Made by a program: the position numbers and the translations under genes. From the NCBI RefSeq assembly GCF_900129235.1, contig NZ_FQUV01000004.1, positions 248,001 through 312,000 of the forward strand: DNA of 64,000 nt, in the 5' to 3' direction. Position 1 is the stretch's first letter, and every line of letters starts with the position of its first letter. The notes under the pieces were generated by a model. It made no database searches and was not told the origin of the DNA. It saw only the letters and a list, made by a program, of their open reading frames with translations. Below, piece after piece: positions 1-8,652 of the stretch. Source of the stretch: Litoreibacter ascidiaceicola. Its GTDB lineage: Bacteria; Pseudomonadota; Alphaproteobacteria; Rhodobacterales; Rhodobacteraceae.

Positions 1-129
1 TTGCGCGCCACGATGGTGGCGATTGCCGACGGCAAGGATTTCAAAATGCCCGCGACGATTGATGATCCAGCGATCCTTGACGAGATCGCCGAGGCACTGA
101 AAACCTTGGGCTACCCGCAGGGGTCTTGA
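1..129 (+). CDS. C-terminal fragment of an unidentified protein
   Basis: Frame 1 is open from the window edge and gives 42 residues before TGA at 127-129; the start lies upstream of the window. The tail is mixed and mildly acidic, ends in a helix-like stretch (about residues 23-38), and has no membrane segment or motif I recognise. It lies 141 bases upstream of cdd in the same orientation, so it may belong to the same nucleoside salvage or transport locus, but that is inference only. I give no function. Confidence 0.6.
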   Translation: MRATMVAIADGKDFKMPATIDDPAILDEIAEALKTLGYPQGS

Positions 130-139
130 TGCTGCACGA

Positions 140-155
140 GCGGGGGTAACCCCGC
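140..155. other. GC-rich hairpin between partial gene and cdd
   Basis: GCGGGG (140-145) pairs with CCCCGC (150-155) around a GTAA loop. The following bases contain only a short T cluster (168-172) at some distance, so an intrinsic terminator for the upstream gene is possible but weak. The rest of 130-270 holds the leader of cdd and a GGGGGAC ribosome binding site; no operator was recognised. Confidence 0.35.
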
Positions 156-270
156 CCGCAAGCCATTCTTTTCGAAAATTTAAACGGCCCCGTGCTTTTC
201 CCCGCAACCGAGGCATTGAAACTCCGCGCCGCGCGCTTCACTATCGGCTGAAACGTCTTGGGGGACATTC

Positions 271-660
271 ATGTCTGATTTGCTGCCACACGCGCTGTCT
301 GTTCGCGAGAACGCGCACGCGCCGTATTCCAAATTTCAGGTCGGAGCCGCGCTGCGCACGAAATCCGGATCGGTCTTTGTTGGTTGCAACGTCGAAAATG
401 TCGCCTATCCCGAAGGAACCTGTGCCGAGGCCGGAGCCATCGCCGCCATGGTCGCGGCAGGCGAGCGCGAGATCGCAGAGGTCTGCGTCGTCGCCGGATC
501 ACCGACCCCTGTGCCGCCCTGTGGCGGCTGTCGCCAAAAGCTGGCCGAGTTTGCCGCAGGCCACGTGCCGGTGACGTTGGCCACCACCGCGGGTACGCTC
601 GAACACACCACCGTGGCCGCCTTGCTGCCCGGCGCGTTTGACGCGGGGCATATGGCATAA
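271..660 (+). CDS. cdd: Cytidine deaminase
   Basis: Hydrolytic deamination of cytidine and deoxycytidine to uridine and deoxyuridine in the cytosol. The 129 residues match the small homotetrameric bacterial class. The zinc ligands are visible as Cys51 in CAE and Cys84/Cys87 in PCGGC, with Glu53 as the proton shuttle. The ATG at 271 follows GGGGGAC at a good distance. It is the first gene of a five-gene run (cdd, deoA, deoB, add, upp) whose members are separated by 2 bases or overlap by 4, so they are almost certainly co-transcribed. Together they turn nucleosides into bases and pentose phosphates. Confidence is high because catalytic residues, length and neighbours agree. Confidence 0.96.
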   Translation: MSDLLPHALSVRENAHAPYSKFQVGAALRTKSGSVFVGCNVENVAYPEGTCAEAGAIAAMVAAGEREIAEVCVVAGSPTPVPPCGGCRQKLAEFAAGHVPVTLATTAGTLEHTTVAALLPGAFDAGHMA

Positions 661-662
661 TC

Positions 663-1976
663 ATGGACGCGGCACAGATCATAGGCAAAATCCGGACCCG
701 CCAACCCGTCAGCGCGGCTGAATGCCGTTGGTTCGGCAAGGCTTTGGCCGAGCAATCCGGCGTGAGTGACGCGCAAGCTGGTGCCTTTGCAATGGCCGTG
801 GCGATGGAAGGTCTTGGGGCAGACGGGCGCGTGGGCTTGACCGAAGGCATGCGCGACAGCGGCGAGGTGTTGCGCTGGAAGCTTCCCGGCCCGGTGCTCG
901 ACAAGCATTCAACCGGCGGCGTCGGCGATCCGGTCTCGATGGTTTTGGCCCCTGCCTTGGCAGTGTGTGGTGCCTACGTTCCGATGGTGTCGGGGCGGGG
1001 CTTGGGCCACACGGGCGGAACGCTCGACAAGTTGGAGGCCATTCCGGGCTATACCAGCAACGTCTCCACATCCAAATTGCAACATGTCGTCCGCGAGGTG
1101 GGCTGCGCCATTGTCGGCGCGTCGGGGCAGGTTGCCCCCGCCGACCGTCGCCTTTACGCGATCCGTGACGTGACCGCGACTGTGGACAGTATAGACCTGA
1201 TCACCGCCTCGATCCTCGCCAAAAAGCTGGCGGCAGGACTGCAAGGGCTGGTGCTGGATGTGAAGACGGGCAACGGCGCAATATTGCAAGACGCGGCGCA
1301 AGCCAAACGCTTGGCCTACTCGCTGGTAGAAGTCGCCTCTGGTGCGGGCTGCCCGACCACCGCCTTGATCACCGACATGTCGCAGCCATTGGCAACCGCT
1401 GCGGGCAATGCCGTTGAAATTCGCGCCGTGATGGAGGCCCTCAGCGGCACCGGACAAAAACGTTTGCGCGAAGTGGCGCTCGCCTTGGGGGCAGAGCTTC
1501 TGGGCAATAACAAACACATGAAGGCCGATGCGGAGGCAGCTTGGGTCATGCTCAACGATGCCATCACATCGGGTGCTGCGATGGAGCAGTTTTGCCGCAT
1601 GGTCGCCTATCTGGGCGGCCCCACGGATTTCGACCAAAGCTGGCGCTTCTGCTTGCCGGAAGCTAATATCGTGCGAGAGGTCCTGCCGCTCGCAACTGGC
1701 CATATCCGTGCGGTTGATACGCGGGCCTTGGGCTTGGCAGTGGTTGAACTTGGTGGCGGGCGTCGTCGCGAGACGGACAAGATCGACCCGTCGGTTGGCT
1801 TGTCCGCCTTCAAACGCATTGGTGATGCCGTCGACAAAACCACTCCCCTTGCGATGGTCCATGCCGCCACCGAGGAAGCCGCCGCGAAAGCGGAACGCGC
1901 GGTGCGTAAAGCGTTCCAGATCGGCGCGGCAAAAGTGACACCGCCGGAGCTTTTCGTCGATCGGGTGGCAATATGA
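663..1976 (+). CDS. deoA: Thymidine phosphorylase
   Basis: Phosphorolysis of thymidine or deoxyuridine to the base plus 2-deoxyribose 1-phosphate. The 437 residues are normal for DeoA. The phosphate-binding KHSTGGVGD motif is at residues 81-89 and the family signature SGRGLGHTGGTLDKLEA starts at residue 110. An N-terminal helical domain, a central alpha/beta domain and a C-terminal beta domain ending in a KVTPPELF-like stretch are all present. The start is 2 bases after the cdd stop, and the stop overlaps the deoB start (ATGA). Its product feeds DeoB next door. The aldolase DeoC, the next step, is not in the window. Confidence 0.96.
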   Translation: MDAAQIIGKIRTRQPVSAAECRWFGKALAEQSGVSDAQAGAFAMAVAMEGLGADGRVGLTEGMRDSGEVLRWKLPGPVLDKHSTGGVGDPVSMVLAPALAVCGAYVPMVSGRGLGHTGGTLDKLEAIPGYTSNVSTSKLQHVVREVGCAIVGASGQVAPADRRLYAIRDVTATVDSIDLITASILAKKLAAGLQGLVLDVKTGNGAILQDAAQAKRLAYSLVEVASGAGCPTTALITDMSQPLATAAGNAVEIRAVMEALSGTGQKRLREVALALGAELLGNNKHMKADAEAAWVMLNDAITSGAAMEQFCRMVAYLGGPTDFDQSWRFCLPEANIVREVLPLATGHIRAVDTRALGLAVVELGGGRRRETDKIDPSVGLSAFKRIGDAVDKTTPLAMVHAATEEAAAKAERAVRKAFQIGAAKVTPPELFVDRVAI

Positions 1977-3112
1977 GCCGCGCCTTTCTTGTCGTTTTGG
2001 ATTCTGCTGGCTGCGGTCATGCCCCTGACGCCGCCAGCTTCGGGGATGAAGGCGCTAACACGTTGCTTCATATTCACGAGCGCGTCGGGTTGAAAATGCC
2101 AAACCTGATGCGGTTGGGGTTGGGACAGGCTGTTGGGATTTCCGATGTGAAGCCCGAAGGCCTGCACGGCGTTGCGCGCGAAGTGTCGCTGGGCAAGGAC
2201 ACGCCCTCAGGCCATTGGGAATTGTCCGGTGTTCCAGTTCCTTGGGACTGGCACTACTTTCCCGACACGACCCCAAGCTTCCCCCCCGAGATCAGCGCAC
2301 AGGTCGCCAAGTTCTGCGGCACGGACGGTATCTTGGGCGATTGCCATGCCTCTGGCACGGAAATCATCGAGCGCTTGGGCGAGGAGCATATGCGGACGGG
2401 CAAGCCTATTTGCTACACCTCTGCCGACAGCGTGTTCCAGATCGCGGCACATGAAGAAAGCTTTGGCCTTGATCGATTGCAGCAGCTTTGCCAGCACATG
2501 GCACCAATTCTGCACGCGATGAATGTCGGGCGCGTCATCGCGCGGCCTTTCATCGGTACGGATGCCTCCAGCTTCGAGCGCACCAAGAACCGCCACGACT
2601 ACGCGATGGAAGTCCCGTCGCCGACGCTGCTGGATTGGGCCAAGGCTGACGGTCGCGCGACCTATGGCATCGGTAAGATCGGGGATATCTTCTCTGGCCG
2701 CGGTGTCGACGAAAACCGCAAAGGGTTCGACGATGTGCTAATGGGCCATCTGTCAAACTTGGTCGATGAGGCACCGGACGGTGCTCTGGTCTTTGCAAAT
2801 TTCGTAGAATTCGACAGCCTCTACGGCCACCGCCGCGACCCCGAAGGCTATGCGGCGCATCTGGAGTGGTTTGACGCTGCCATCGGCCCTATTCTGGCCA
2901 AGCTGCGCGCAGGTGATTTGATGCTGTTCACCGCGGATCACGGCAACGACCCGACTTGGGAAGGCACCGAACATACACGCGAGCAAGTGCCCGTTATCGG
3001 GGCTGGCGTCGGGGCAAAGGATATCGGGCAGGTCATGTTCGTGGACGTCGCCGCATCCGTTGCGGATCATTTGGGGCTGTCCGAGCGTGGCCCGGGGCGG
3101 AGTTTCCTATGA
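1973..3112 (+). CDS. deoB: Phosphopentomutase
   Basis: Interconverts (deoxy)ribose 1-phosphate and 5-phosphate, linking nucleoside phosphorolysis to central metabolism. The protein has 379 residues, slightly short of the roughly 390-400 usual for DeoB. Alkaline-phosphatase-superfamily metal motifs are visible: VLDSAGCG near residue 8, GDEGANT near 24, and FTADHGNDPTWEGTEHTRE near 310-330. The GKDTPSGHWE segment at residues 74-83 corresponds to the loop carrying the phosphorylated threonine. It overlaps deoA by ATGA and the following add gene by ATGA, implying translational coupling. Confidence 0.95.
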   Translation: MSRAFLVVLDSAGCGHAPDAASFGDEGANTLLHIHERVGLKMPNLMRLGLGQAVGISDVKPEGLHGVAREVSLGKDTPSGHWELSGVPVPWDWHYFPDTTPSFPPEISAQVAKFCGTDGILGDCHASGTEIIERLGEEHMRTGKPICYTSADSVFQIAAHEESFGLDRLQQLCQHMAPILHAMNVGRVIARPFIGTDASSFERTKNRHDYAMEVPSPTLLDWAKADGRATYGIGKIGDIFSGRGVDENRKGFDDVLMGHLSNLVDEAPDGALVFANFVEFDSLYGHRRDPEGYAAHLEWFDAAIGPILAKLRAGDLMLFTADHGNDPTWEGTEHTREQVPVIGAGVGAKDIGQVMFVDVAASVADHLGLSERGPGRSFL

Positions 3113-4080
3113 GCATTCCAAAAATCGAGCTGCATTTGCATATCGAAGGCGCTGCTCCGCCTGCGTTTATCCGTGGATTGGCACAAGAGAAGGGCACCAA
3201 TCTGGAAGGTGTGTTCAACAAAGACGGCTCCTACCGCTTCGAGAACTTCAACCAGTTTCTCAGCGTTTACGAGGCCGCATGCACCGTGCTCACCGGCCCT
3301 GACGATTTTGGCCGCCTGACCACAGCCGTGCTGGAGCAATCCATTGAACAGGGCGTGATCTATACAGAAGCTTTTCTGTCCCCCGACTTTTGCGGCGGTG
3401 GTGATGTCGGCGCGTGGCGCGAATATATGCACGCTATGCAGGAAGCCGCAGCCAAACTTCCCCAGATCGAGATGCGCGGCATCATCACCTGTATTCGTCA
3501 TTTCGGGCCGGATCAGGCCAAGACCGCTGCCATTTGCGCTCGCGAGACGGCAGGGGAGTTCATCACCGGTTTCGGCATGGGCGGGGACGAGATGCAAGGC
3601 ACGCAGGGCGATTTCGCCTACAGCTTCGACATGGCCCGCGAGGCGGGGCTTCGTCTGACGACCCATGCGGGTGAGTGGGGAGGCGCGGAAAGCGTCTGGC
3701 AGGCCGTGCGTGACCTCAAGGTGGAGCGTATAGGCCACGGGGTTCAGGCCATCGACGATCCCGCATTGGTCGATCATCTGGCTGAACACCAGATTGTGCT
3801 GGAGGTCTGCCCCGGCTCGAATGTGGCGCTTGGCGTCTATGCCGACTGGCGCTCTCACCCGATCGAACGGCTGCGCGAGCGCGGCGTTCCGGTGACGGTA
3901 TCAACGGACGATCCGCCATTCTTCCACACCACTCTCAGCGAGGAATATGACCTTTTGGGCCATCATTTCGGCTGGGAGGAGGAAACAATTCGCGCGGTGA
4001 ACGTCACCGCCGCAAACGCGGCATTCTGCGACGCCGCGACCCGCGACAAACTACTCAAAGCACTGGAGCCAGCCTCATGA
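3109..4080 (+). CDS. add: Adenosine deaminase (adenine deaminase possible)
   Basis: A 323-residue zinc amidohydrolase of the adenosine/adenine deaminase family. His9 and His11 (ELHLH), His186 and Glu189 (THAGEWGG), His210 (RIGHG) and Asp267 (VSTDDPPF) supply the metal and catalytic positions. The HIEG variant after the first histidines is common in adenine deaminases as well as in alphaproteobacterial Add, so base versus nucleoside specificity is not settled by motif. The salvage operon favours adenosine. An upstream in-frame codon extends the frame to 2956, but ATG 3109 overlaps the deoB stop as ATGA, and homologous proteins begin at this methionine, so it is preferred. Confidence 0.88.
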   Translation: MSIPKIELHLHIEGAAPPAFIRGLAQEKGTNLEGVFNKDGSYRFENFNQFLSVYEAACTVLTGPDDFGRLTTAVLEQSIEQGVIYTEAFLSPDFCGGGDVGAWREYMHAMQEAAAKLPQIEMRGIITCIRHFGPDQAKTAAICARETAGEFITGFGMGGDEMQGTQGDFAYSFDMAREAGLRLTTHAGEWGGAESVWQAVRDLKVERIGHGVQAIDDPALVDHLAEHQIVLEVCPGSNVALGVYADWRSHPIERLRERGVPVTVSTDDPPFFHTTLSEEYDLLGHHFGWEEETIRAVNVTAANAAFCDAATRDKLLKALEPAS

Positions 4081-4715
4081 CCGATATCCCTCACCTGACC
4101 GTCGTGGATCACCCTTTGGTGCAGCATAAACTGACCTTAATGCGCGAGAAGGACACCCCCACAGCGGTGTTCCGGCAATTGCTGCGCGAGATCAGCCAGT
4201 TTCTGGCCTACGAGGTCACGCGCAATCTGGAGATGGAAACCAAACGCATCGAAACCCCGATGCAGGAGATGGACGCGCCCACATTGGCAGGCCGCAAACT
4301 TGCTTTGATTTCCATCTTGCGGGCGGGCAACGGCTTGCTCGACGGAATGCTGGAACTGATCCCGAGCGCCCGTGTAGGGTTCGTCGGCCTCTACCGCGAC
4401 GAAGAAACGCTTCAGCCCGTGCAATACTACTTCAAGGTGCCGGAATTTATGGACGAGCGGATGGTGATCGCCGTAGACCCGATGCTGGCGACCGGAAACT
4501 CGTCCGTGGCGGCGATAGATTTGCTGAAAAAAGCAGGGGCGACGAACATCCGATTCTTATGCTTGCTGGCCGCGCCTGAAGGCATCGCCCGCATGAAAGA
4601 AGCGCATCCGGACGTGCCGATTGTGACAGCTTCGGTGGATAGTCACTTGAATGACAATGGATATATTGTCCCGGGGCTAGGGGATGCGGGTGACCGAATG
4701 TTCGGCACAAAATAA
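4077..4715 (+). CDS. upp: Uracil phosphoribosyltransferase
   Basis: Makes UMP from uracil and PRPP, closing the pyrimidine branch of the operon. The 212 residues are typical. The PRPP-binding loop [10 protein letters not shown] is at residues 133-142, and the uracil-binding C-terminus ([17 protein letters not shown]) ends the protein. It overlaps add by ATGA. It is the last gene of the salvage operon. The 68 bases after it contain a short direct repeat (GGTAGT-TCC, twice) and the hairpin at 4760-4775 but no convincing T-run terminator. Confidence 0.96.
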   Translation: MTDIPHLTVVDHPLVQHKLTLMREKDTPTAVFRQLLREISQFLAYEVTRNLEMETKRIETPMQEMDAPTLAGRKLALISILRAGNGLLDGMLELIPSARVGFVGLYRDEETLQPVQYYFKVPEFMDERMVIAVDPMLATGNSSVAAIDLLKKAGATNIRFLCLLAAPEGIARMKEAHPDVPIVTASVDSHLNDNGYIVPGLGDAGDRMFGTK

Positions 4716-4759
4716 GGTAGTTTCCGACTTTACTTGGTAGTGTCCCTGTTGCATTGTGA

Positions 4760-4775
4760 CCACTATATTTAGTGG
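4760..4775. other. Small hairpin before the 4784 gene
   Basis: CCACTA (4760-4765) and TAGTGG (4770-4775) form a 6-bp stem with a TATT loop, 8 bases before ATG 4784. The distal arm overlaps the likely ribosome binding site (GGGGA, 4774-4778), so it could damp translation initiation. No regulator or ligand can be inferred. Confidence 0.3.
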
Positions 4776-4783
4776 GGACTGAT

Positions 4784-5719
4784 ATGCGACTTCTGCGACT
4801 GCTTTCCGTGTCGATACTGGCGCTGAGCATGGGGCTCATTGGTGCTGATGCACAAAATTTGCGCCGTGATAACGGCCCGGCAGAGACGCCGCCCGCATCC
4901 TTTAAAGGCAAGCAATATGTAGACAGCCGCGGCTGCGTCTACATTCGCGCAGGCTATAGCGGGAACGTGACATGGGTCCCTCGGGTTTCGCGCTCTCGTA
5001 AGGTCGTTTGCGGCCAACAGCCCAGCCTTCGCACTGCTGCACCAGCGGCCCCGAAAGCTGCGGTCCGTCAGGCAACAGCGCCGCGCATTCCCGCCGGTGC
5101 AAAGATCGTTAAAAGAACGACCAAGGTCATCCCTGCACCTGCCAAGAAAACAACCCGTGTCGTCCGAAAGGCCGCTCCGGTAGCCGCACCGAAGGCGCAA
5201 ACCCGCGTCGTGCGCAAAGCGGCGCCAAAGGCACAAACCCGAGTGGTCCGCAGAGTGGCACCTACGCCTGCGCCACAAGCTCAACCCCGTGCTGTGCGCA
5301 CGCAGGTCAACCCGAAGCGCGGCACTGTCCAACCTAGGGTCATTTATCGCTGCGGTGCCAGCGAGTTCAGCTCGCAGTTCATCAATGACGGGGCGCGTTG
5401 CGGTCCGCAAACCGGTGGGGCTCGCAGTGTTGTCCGCGAGGAAGTCTCGCCCCAAAGCAGCAACCAGCAAATTCAGGGTCAAAGAGTTGGCCCGAAAGGC
5501 GCGAACCGCAGAATCGCAGAAGCGCGGATGCCCGTTCCCAAAGGCTACAAGAGGGCTTGGGACGATGACCGCTTGAACCCGTTGCGCGGGGTGGGCACCA
5601 CATCCGGTAAGGCACAGATGAGCTTGGTGTGGTCCAACACGGTACCGCGTCATCTTATCGACCCGTCGACCGGAAAGCGCGCTACGGCCAAGCAAAAACG
5701 GATACTCGGCATATTCTAA
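4784..5719 (+). CDS. Secreted basic repeat-rich protein
   Basis: This protein has 311 residues and a clear signal peptide (MRLLRLLS, then a hydrophobic stretch, cleavage near ADA-QN at residue 23). After it comes a conserved-looking module (YVDSRGCVYIRAG, WVPRVSRSRKVVCG; residues about 45-77) with two cysteines that could pair. A long Ala/Pro/Lys/Arg-rich linker follows with tandem copies of KAQTRVVRKAAP-like units (about residues 110-180), then a C-terminal region with two more cysteines. From memory, a similar N-terminal module occurs in Rhodobacterales SPOR-domain proteins, but I see no clear SPOR domain. A GTG at 4772 is an alternative start; ATG 4784 has GGGGA upstream. Probably periplasmic, perhaps envelope- or peptidoglycan-associated (inference). 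Confidence 0.8.
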   Translation: MRLLRLLSVSILALSMGLIGADAQNLRRDNGPAETPPASFKGKQYVDSRGCVYIRAGYSGNVTWVPRVSRSRKVVCGQQPSLRTAAPAAPKAAVRQATAPRIPAGAKIVKRTTKVIPAPAKKTTRVVRKAAPVAAPKAQTRVVRKAAPKAQTRVVRRVAPTPAPQAQPRAVRTQVNPKRGTVQPRVIYRCGASEFSSQFINDGARCGPQTGGARSVVREEVSPQSSNQQIQGQRVGPKGANRRIAEARMPVPKGYKRAWDDDRLNPLRGVGTTSGKAQMSLVWSNTVPRHLIDPSTGKRATAKQKRILGIF

Positions 5720-5733
5720 GCCGGCTTCGCGGG

Positions 5734-6750
5734 TTATTCCGCGCAGATTTCCTGAAGGCTGATCCAATCCCCGTCCGAGATAAGCCGCGGCGCTTCAATG
5801 CCGCGATATGGGTCGGCTTCGATCAAATCAATTGTGCTCTCGCCAGTGACATCGACCGCATACGCGTAAGGGCTGGCCGCAACTTTCGCAGTGGCAAACC
5901 GGTCGAGCAGCACATCGGTGTTGAGCGCAGGCGGCTCGGTCGACAGAAGCGTTTCGGCATAGTCGCGCAGCACGTCATCTTCAATCTGACCACTGGTCAG
6001 CAGGTGCAACGTCGCAGCCCCTCCGGCTTCTTTCAACAATAGCTCCATCGGATCAATCATGCGGGCCTGCTCGCTGGCCGCAAGCATGTAGCCCGCTGCA
6101 ACATCCGCCGCATCATGATCCTCGACGACCATACGGTTCAACAGCAGCAACCCGCCGGGCAGCGACAACGCGCCCTCCGGCCCTGATGGCACCACGTAGG
6201 CTTTGCGCAATCCGTCTCCCAAGACGCGCGCTTTCAATCGAGCCAGCGCAGCGGTGCCAAGATTGGAGCGGCAGGTGTCGCCTGTAAGACGGGTCATGTG
6301 CCCCAGAAGCGCGGTCCCAATGGCAAGCCGTTTGCTCTCCGGCACGACTGTTACCGTGTGGCGCACCAACGCGCCCGGCAGCCAGAAGAAGCCAAGCGCG
6401 CCAATGGCGGCAACCAATCCTGTAAAGATATAAAGCCGGAGGCGGCCGCGATGCGGGCGGCGCCGCGCAACGGTCCGCCGGACCTTCTCGATTGCGTCGA
6501 TGAGTGTGCCGTCTTCCAGCTCCAACTCCTCGCCCGCATCGGGGCCGGGGCGGAACAGCGCAGGCCGCGCGCCGGGGTTCAGACGCTCAATTGCAGGCAA
6601 GGACCAATGGGCCAGTGCGGTGTCGGTCTTGTCACGGATGATCAAAGTGGCATCGCCGAAGGAAATCAGAACGTCGCGACGCTGGGCGTCCGGGCTTTCG
6701 CGCCAGATCCCTGTCGACTCCAGACGATCATACTCTTTTAACGCCGTCAT
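5734..6750 (-). CDS. Single-pass membrane protein of unknown function
   Basis: The protein has 338 residues. The N-terminal ~95 residues are soluble and charged, with an Arg-rich stretch (VARRRPHRGR) just before one membrane helix near residues 104-128 (LYIFTGLVAAIGALGFFWL), so the N-terminus is probably cytosolic. The ~200-residue C-terminal part carries two cysteines at most and resembles a degenerate M48-peptidase-like fold only vaguely; no HExxH motif is present. It stands alone, convergent with the 4784 gene (14 bases between stops). The function is unknown and I cannot place it in a pathway. Confidence 0.75.
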   Translation of the reverse strand: MTALKEYDRLESTGIWRESPDAQRRDVLISFGDATLIIRDKTDTALAHWSLPAIERLNPGARPALFRPGPDAGEELELEDGTLIDAIEKVRRTVARRRPHRGRLRLYIFTGLVAAIGALGFFWLPGALVRHTVTVVPESKRLAIGTALLGHMTRLTGDTCRSNLGTAALARLKARVLGDGLRKAYVVPSGPEGALSLPGGLLLLNRMVVEDHDAADVAAGYMLAASEQARMIDPMELLLKEAGGAATLHLLTSGQIEDDVLRDYAETLLSTEPPALNTDVLLDRFATAKVAASPYAYAVDVTGESTIDLIEADPYRGIEAPRLISDGDWISLQEICAE

Positions 6751-6915
6751 TTTTCGCGGCTGCCTGCTTTTTTTTTATTGTGTGGGGGAACGATAGCTTG
6801 AAAGTGATTCGGGCTCAACGGGTTTGCTACTAAGCATGGTGTGTTTTCACGGAGTGAGTGCGGATGGGAGTGCTTTGGGATATGGTTAGGCAATGCCACT
6901 GGCGGGCGCGGTAAA

Positions 6916-7770
6916 ATGGAATACTTGAGAATAGTTCTCGATCTAGGAGTTGCACTTTTCGCGATCAGCATATGCGGTTTGCTGGTTTGGCGGCAGCTTG
7001 ATTATCGTGCCGATAGGGTAGAGATGAAGCGCCTGGTTAACCTTCAACCCACCGACCCAATAGTTTTCTCGAGGGACCTTGTCGCAGGATTACCGGAGCC
7101 CGCGCGCCGTTATTTTTGCTTTGCGATCTCTGAAGGCACTCCTTTGCTCTCGGTTGCGAAGATCGAGATGAAAGGGCAGTTTGGCCTCGGTACGAAAAAC
7201 TCGCCCAAATATGTTGATATATGCGCCGAGCAAGTGCTTGCAGCCCCCCACGGTTTTGTGTGGAAAATGGCCGGACGATCGGGCCTGATGCGAATATCAG
7301 GGTCCGACGCAGCAGGTTGGACAAGGTTCTGGATCGCAGGATTTATTCCCGTCGCTCGCCTTGGTGGCAGCCCTGACCATATGCGAGCATCCTTCGGTCG
7401 TTATGTGGCAGAGGCCGTATTCTGGACCCCTGCGGCATTGCTGCAGGGCGAGGGTGTAGTGTGGCAAGAGGTCGATGAGAACACAGCGCGTGTAACGATT
7501 AGGCATAGAGGGCTAGAGCAATCGATTGACATTTCTGTGGGCGACGACGGCCGTCCGCACTGGGTGGCTTTCCCTCGGTGGAGTGATGCGAATCCGGAAA
7601 AGTCCTACCGGATACAGCCTTTCGGAGGGAATTTATCCAAATTTCGTGACTTTGCTGGCTTTCGGCTGCCCACGCATATCGAGGCGGGGAACCATTTTGG
7701 AACGGATGACTATTTCCCGTTTTATGTGGTTGATGTCGCGGAAATCAAGTTTCCAAGCGCTTTACAGTGA
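6916..7770 (+). CDS. DUF6544/DUF6920-like membrane-anchored protein
   Basis: This 284-residue protein has an N-terminal membrane helix (about residues 4-25) followed by a soluble domain. The motif LPEPARRYFCFAIS near residue 55 and the following beta-rich region resemble the DUF6544 (DUF6920) family, recalled rather than searched. ATG 6916 (MEYLRIV) is preferred over the upstream start at 6841, because the intervening 25 residues look non-coding and the hydrophobic anchor begins right after 6916. Three sampled 60-base lines of this gene are 53% G+C, below neighbouring genes (about 63% in a sampled line of 10621-10680). Its 3' end overlaps the convergent CPBP gene by 26 bases. The function is unknown. 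Confidence 0.72.
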   Translation: MEYLRIVLDLGVALFAISICGLLVWRQLDYRADRVEMKRLVNLQPTDPIVFSRDLVAGLPEPARRYFCFAISEGTPLLSVAKIEMKGQFGLGTKNSPKYVDICAEQVLAAPHGFVWKMAGRSGLMRISGSDAAGWTRFWIAGFIPVARLGGSPDHMRASFGRYVAEAVFWTPAALLQGEGVVWQEVDENTARVTIRHRGLEQSIDISVGDDGRPHWVAFPRWSDANPEKSYRIQPFGGNLSKFRDFAGFRLPTHIEAGNHFGTDDYFPFYVVDVAEIKFPSALQ

Positions 7771-8569
7771 TCCTAGTTTGGCCCGCCCTCCGATCGAACA
7801 TCGCATCGCGATTAATCCATACGACCAGCGCGGCGGCCGACACGAAAAAGATTGTGTCATATGGCTGGGCGTCGGGCCAAAGCGGGTTGTTAAGCTGGAA
7901 GTGGAACAGGGCGGACAGAAATATGCTGCCGCCTGACGCGTTGAATAGCGACGTCAGGATGACACTGACTGAAATAGAACCGATGAGGAAAGGCGATATC
8001 CCCCACGCGCTTTGTGGCGTGCCACTCAGAAAAAACGCGGGCAAGTGCCACGCTCCCCAGATGAACCCCAAAAGCAGGCCGGCCCAAATCGGGGCCATTC
8101 TGCGTTGCAGGAGTGGGAGCGCAAAACCGCGCCATCCAAACTCCTCCATGGGGCCCAACAACAACATGAAAGCCATCGCGGCGAAGGCTGCGCCAATAGA
8201 CGGGAAGGAGACCGCAAGCGCAGTTCCTTTCACAAGTGCTCCGCTATAGTAAATGGCGGGGATTGCGAGCAGCAAAAAGGCGGCCCATCCGAATGAGCAA
8301 CGCCACAACAAAAGTCGCGACAGAAAACCTTTCATCCCAGACAGACCGGTATGCCACAACACAAGGATCAATGCCGCAATCGCTGGTGCATAGACCGCGA
8401 GAATGAACAGTGGATTACTGGCACTGATGTCACCAAACAGACGGGCCACAGCCTCAGGGAACAGAAACAAAACTACAAATACACCCCAAGCCAGACCGAA
8501 TGCGATCGCCATAAACGGGATGATGGCAGAGGTGGGAACCTTGCGGGGGCTTTCATAATCATGCGCCAT
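7745..8569 (-). CDS. CPBP family intramembrane glutamic protease
   Basis: A 274-residue polytopic membrane protein with about seven or eight hydrophobic segments. The Abi/CAAX-protease motifs are intact: motif 1 is EEFGWRG (Glu142, Glu143, Arg147), motif 2 is GAWHLPAFF with His175, and a later LFHFQLN histidine near 228 is the likely second His. Members cleave prenylated or other membrane substrates; bacterial paralogues are linked to bacteriocin self-immunity or membrane-protein processing, and the substrate here is unknown. A strong ribosome binding site (GGAGGTCACCAA) precedes ATG 8569. It stands alone and overlaps the end of the 6916 gene. Confidence 0.88.
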   Translation of the reverse strand: MAHDYESPRKVPTSAIIPFMAIAFGLAWGVFVVLFLFPEAVARLFGDISASNPLFILAVYAPAIAALILVLWHTGLSGMKGFLSRLLLWRCSFGWAAFLLLAIPAIYYSGALVKGTALAVSFPSIGAAFAAMAFMLLLGPMEEFGWRGFALPLLQRRMAPIWAGLLLGFIWGAWHLPAFFLSGTPQSAWGISPFLIGSISVSVILTSLFNASGGSIFLSALFHFQLNNPLWPDAQPYDTIFFVSAAALVVWINRDAMFDRRAGQTRITVKRLET

Positions 8570-8652
8570 TTGGTGACCTCCTTAACTCTGACGAAACGTA
8601 GCAGGCTGGAACGACCCTCGCAGAGAGGTGGGTTGACGGGTGCGAGGAGCCG

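Noticed and set aside
140-155. Strong intrinsic terminator upstream of cdd
   Set aside because: The stem is GC-rich but lacks an adjacent T-run, so it is recorded only as a hairpin.
2956-3108. Longer N-terminus for add beginning at 2956
   Set aside because: It would overlap deoB by over 150 bases; ATG 3109 forms the typical ATGA overlap and begins at the conserved PKIELHLH.
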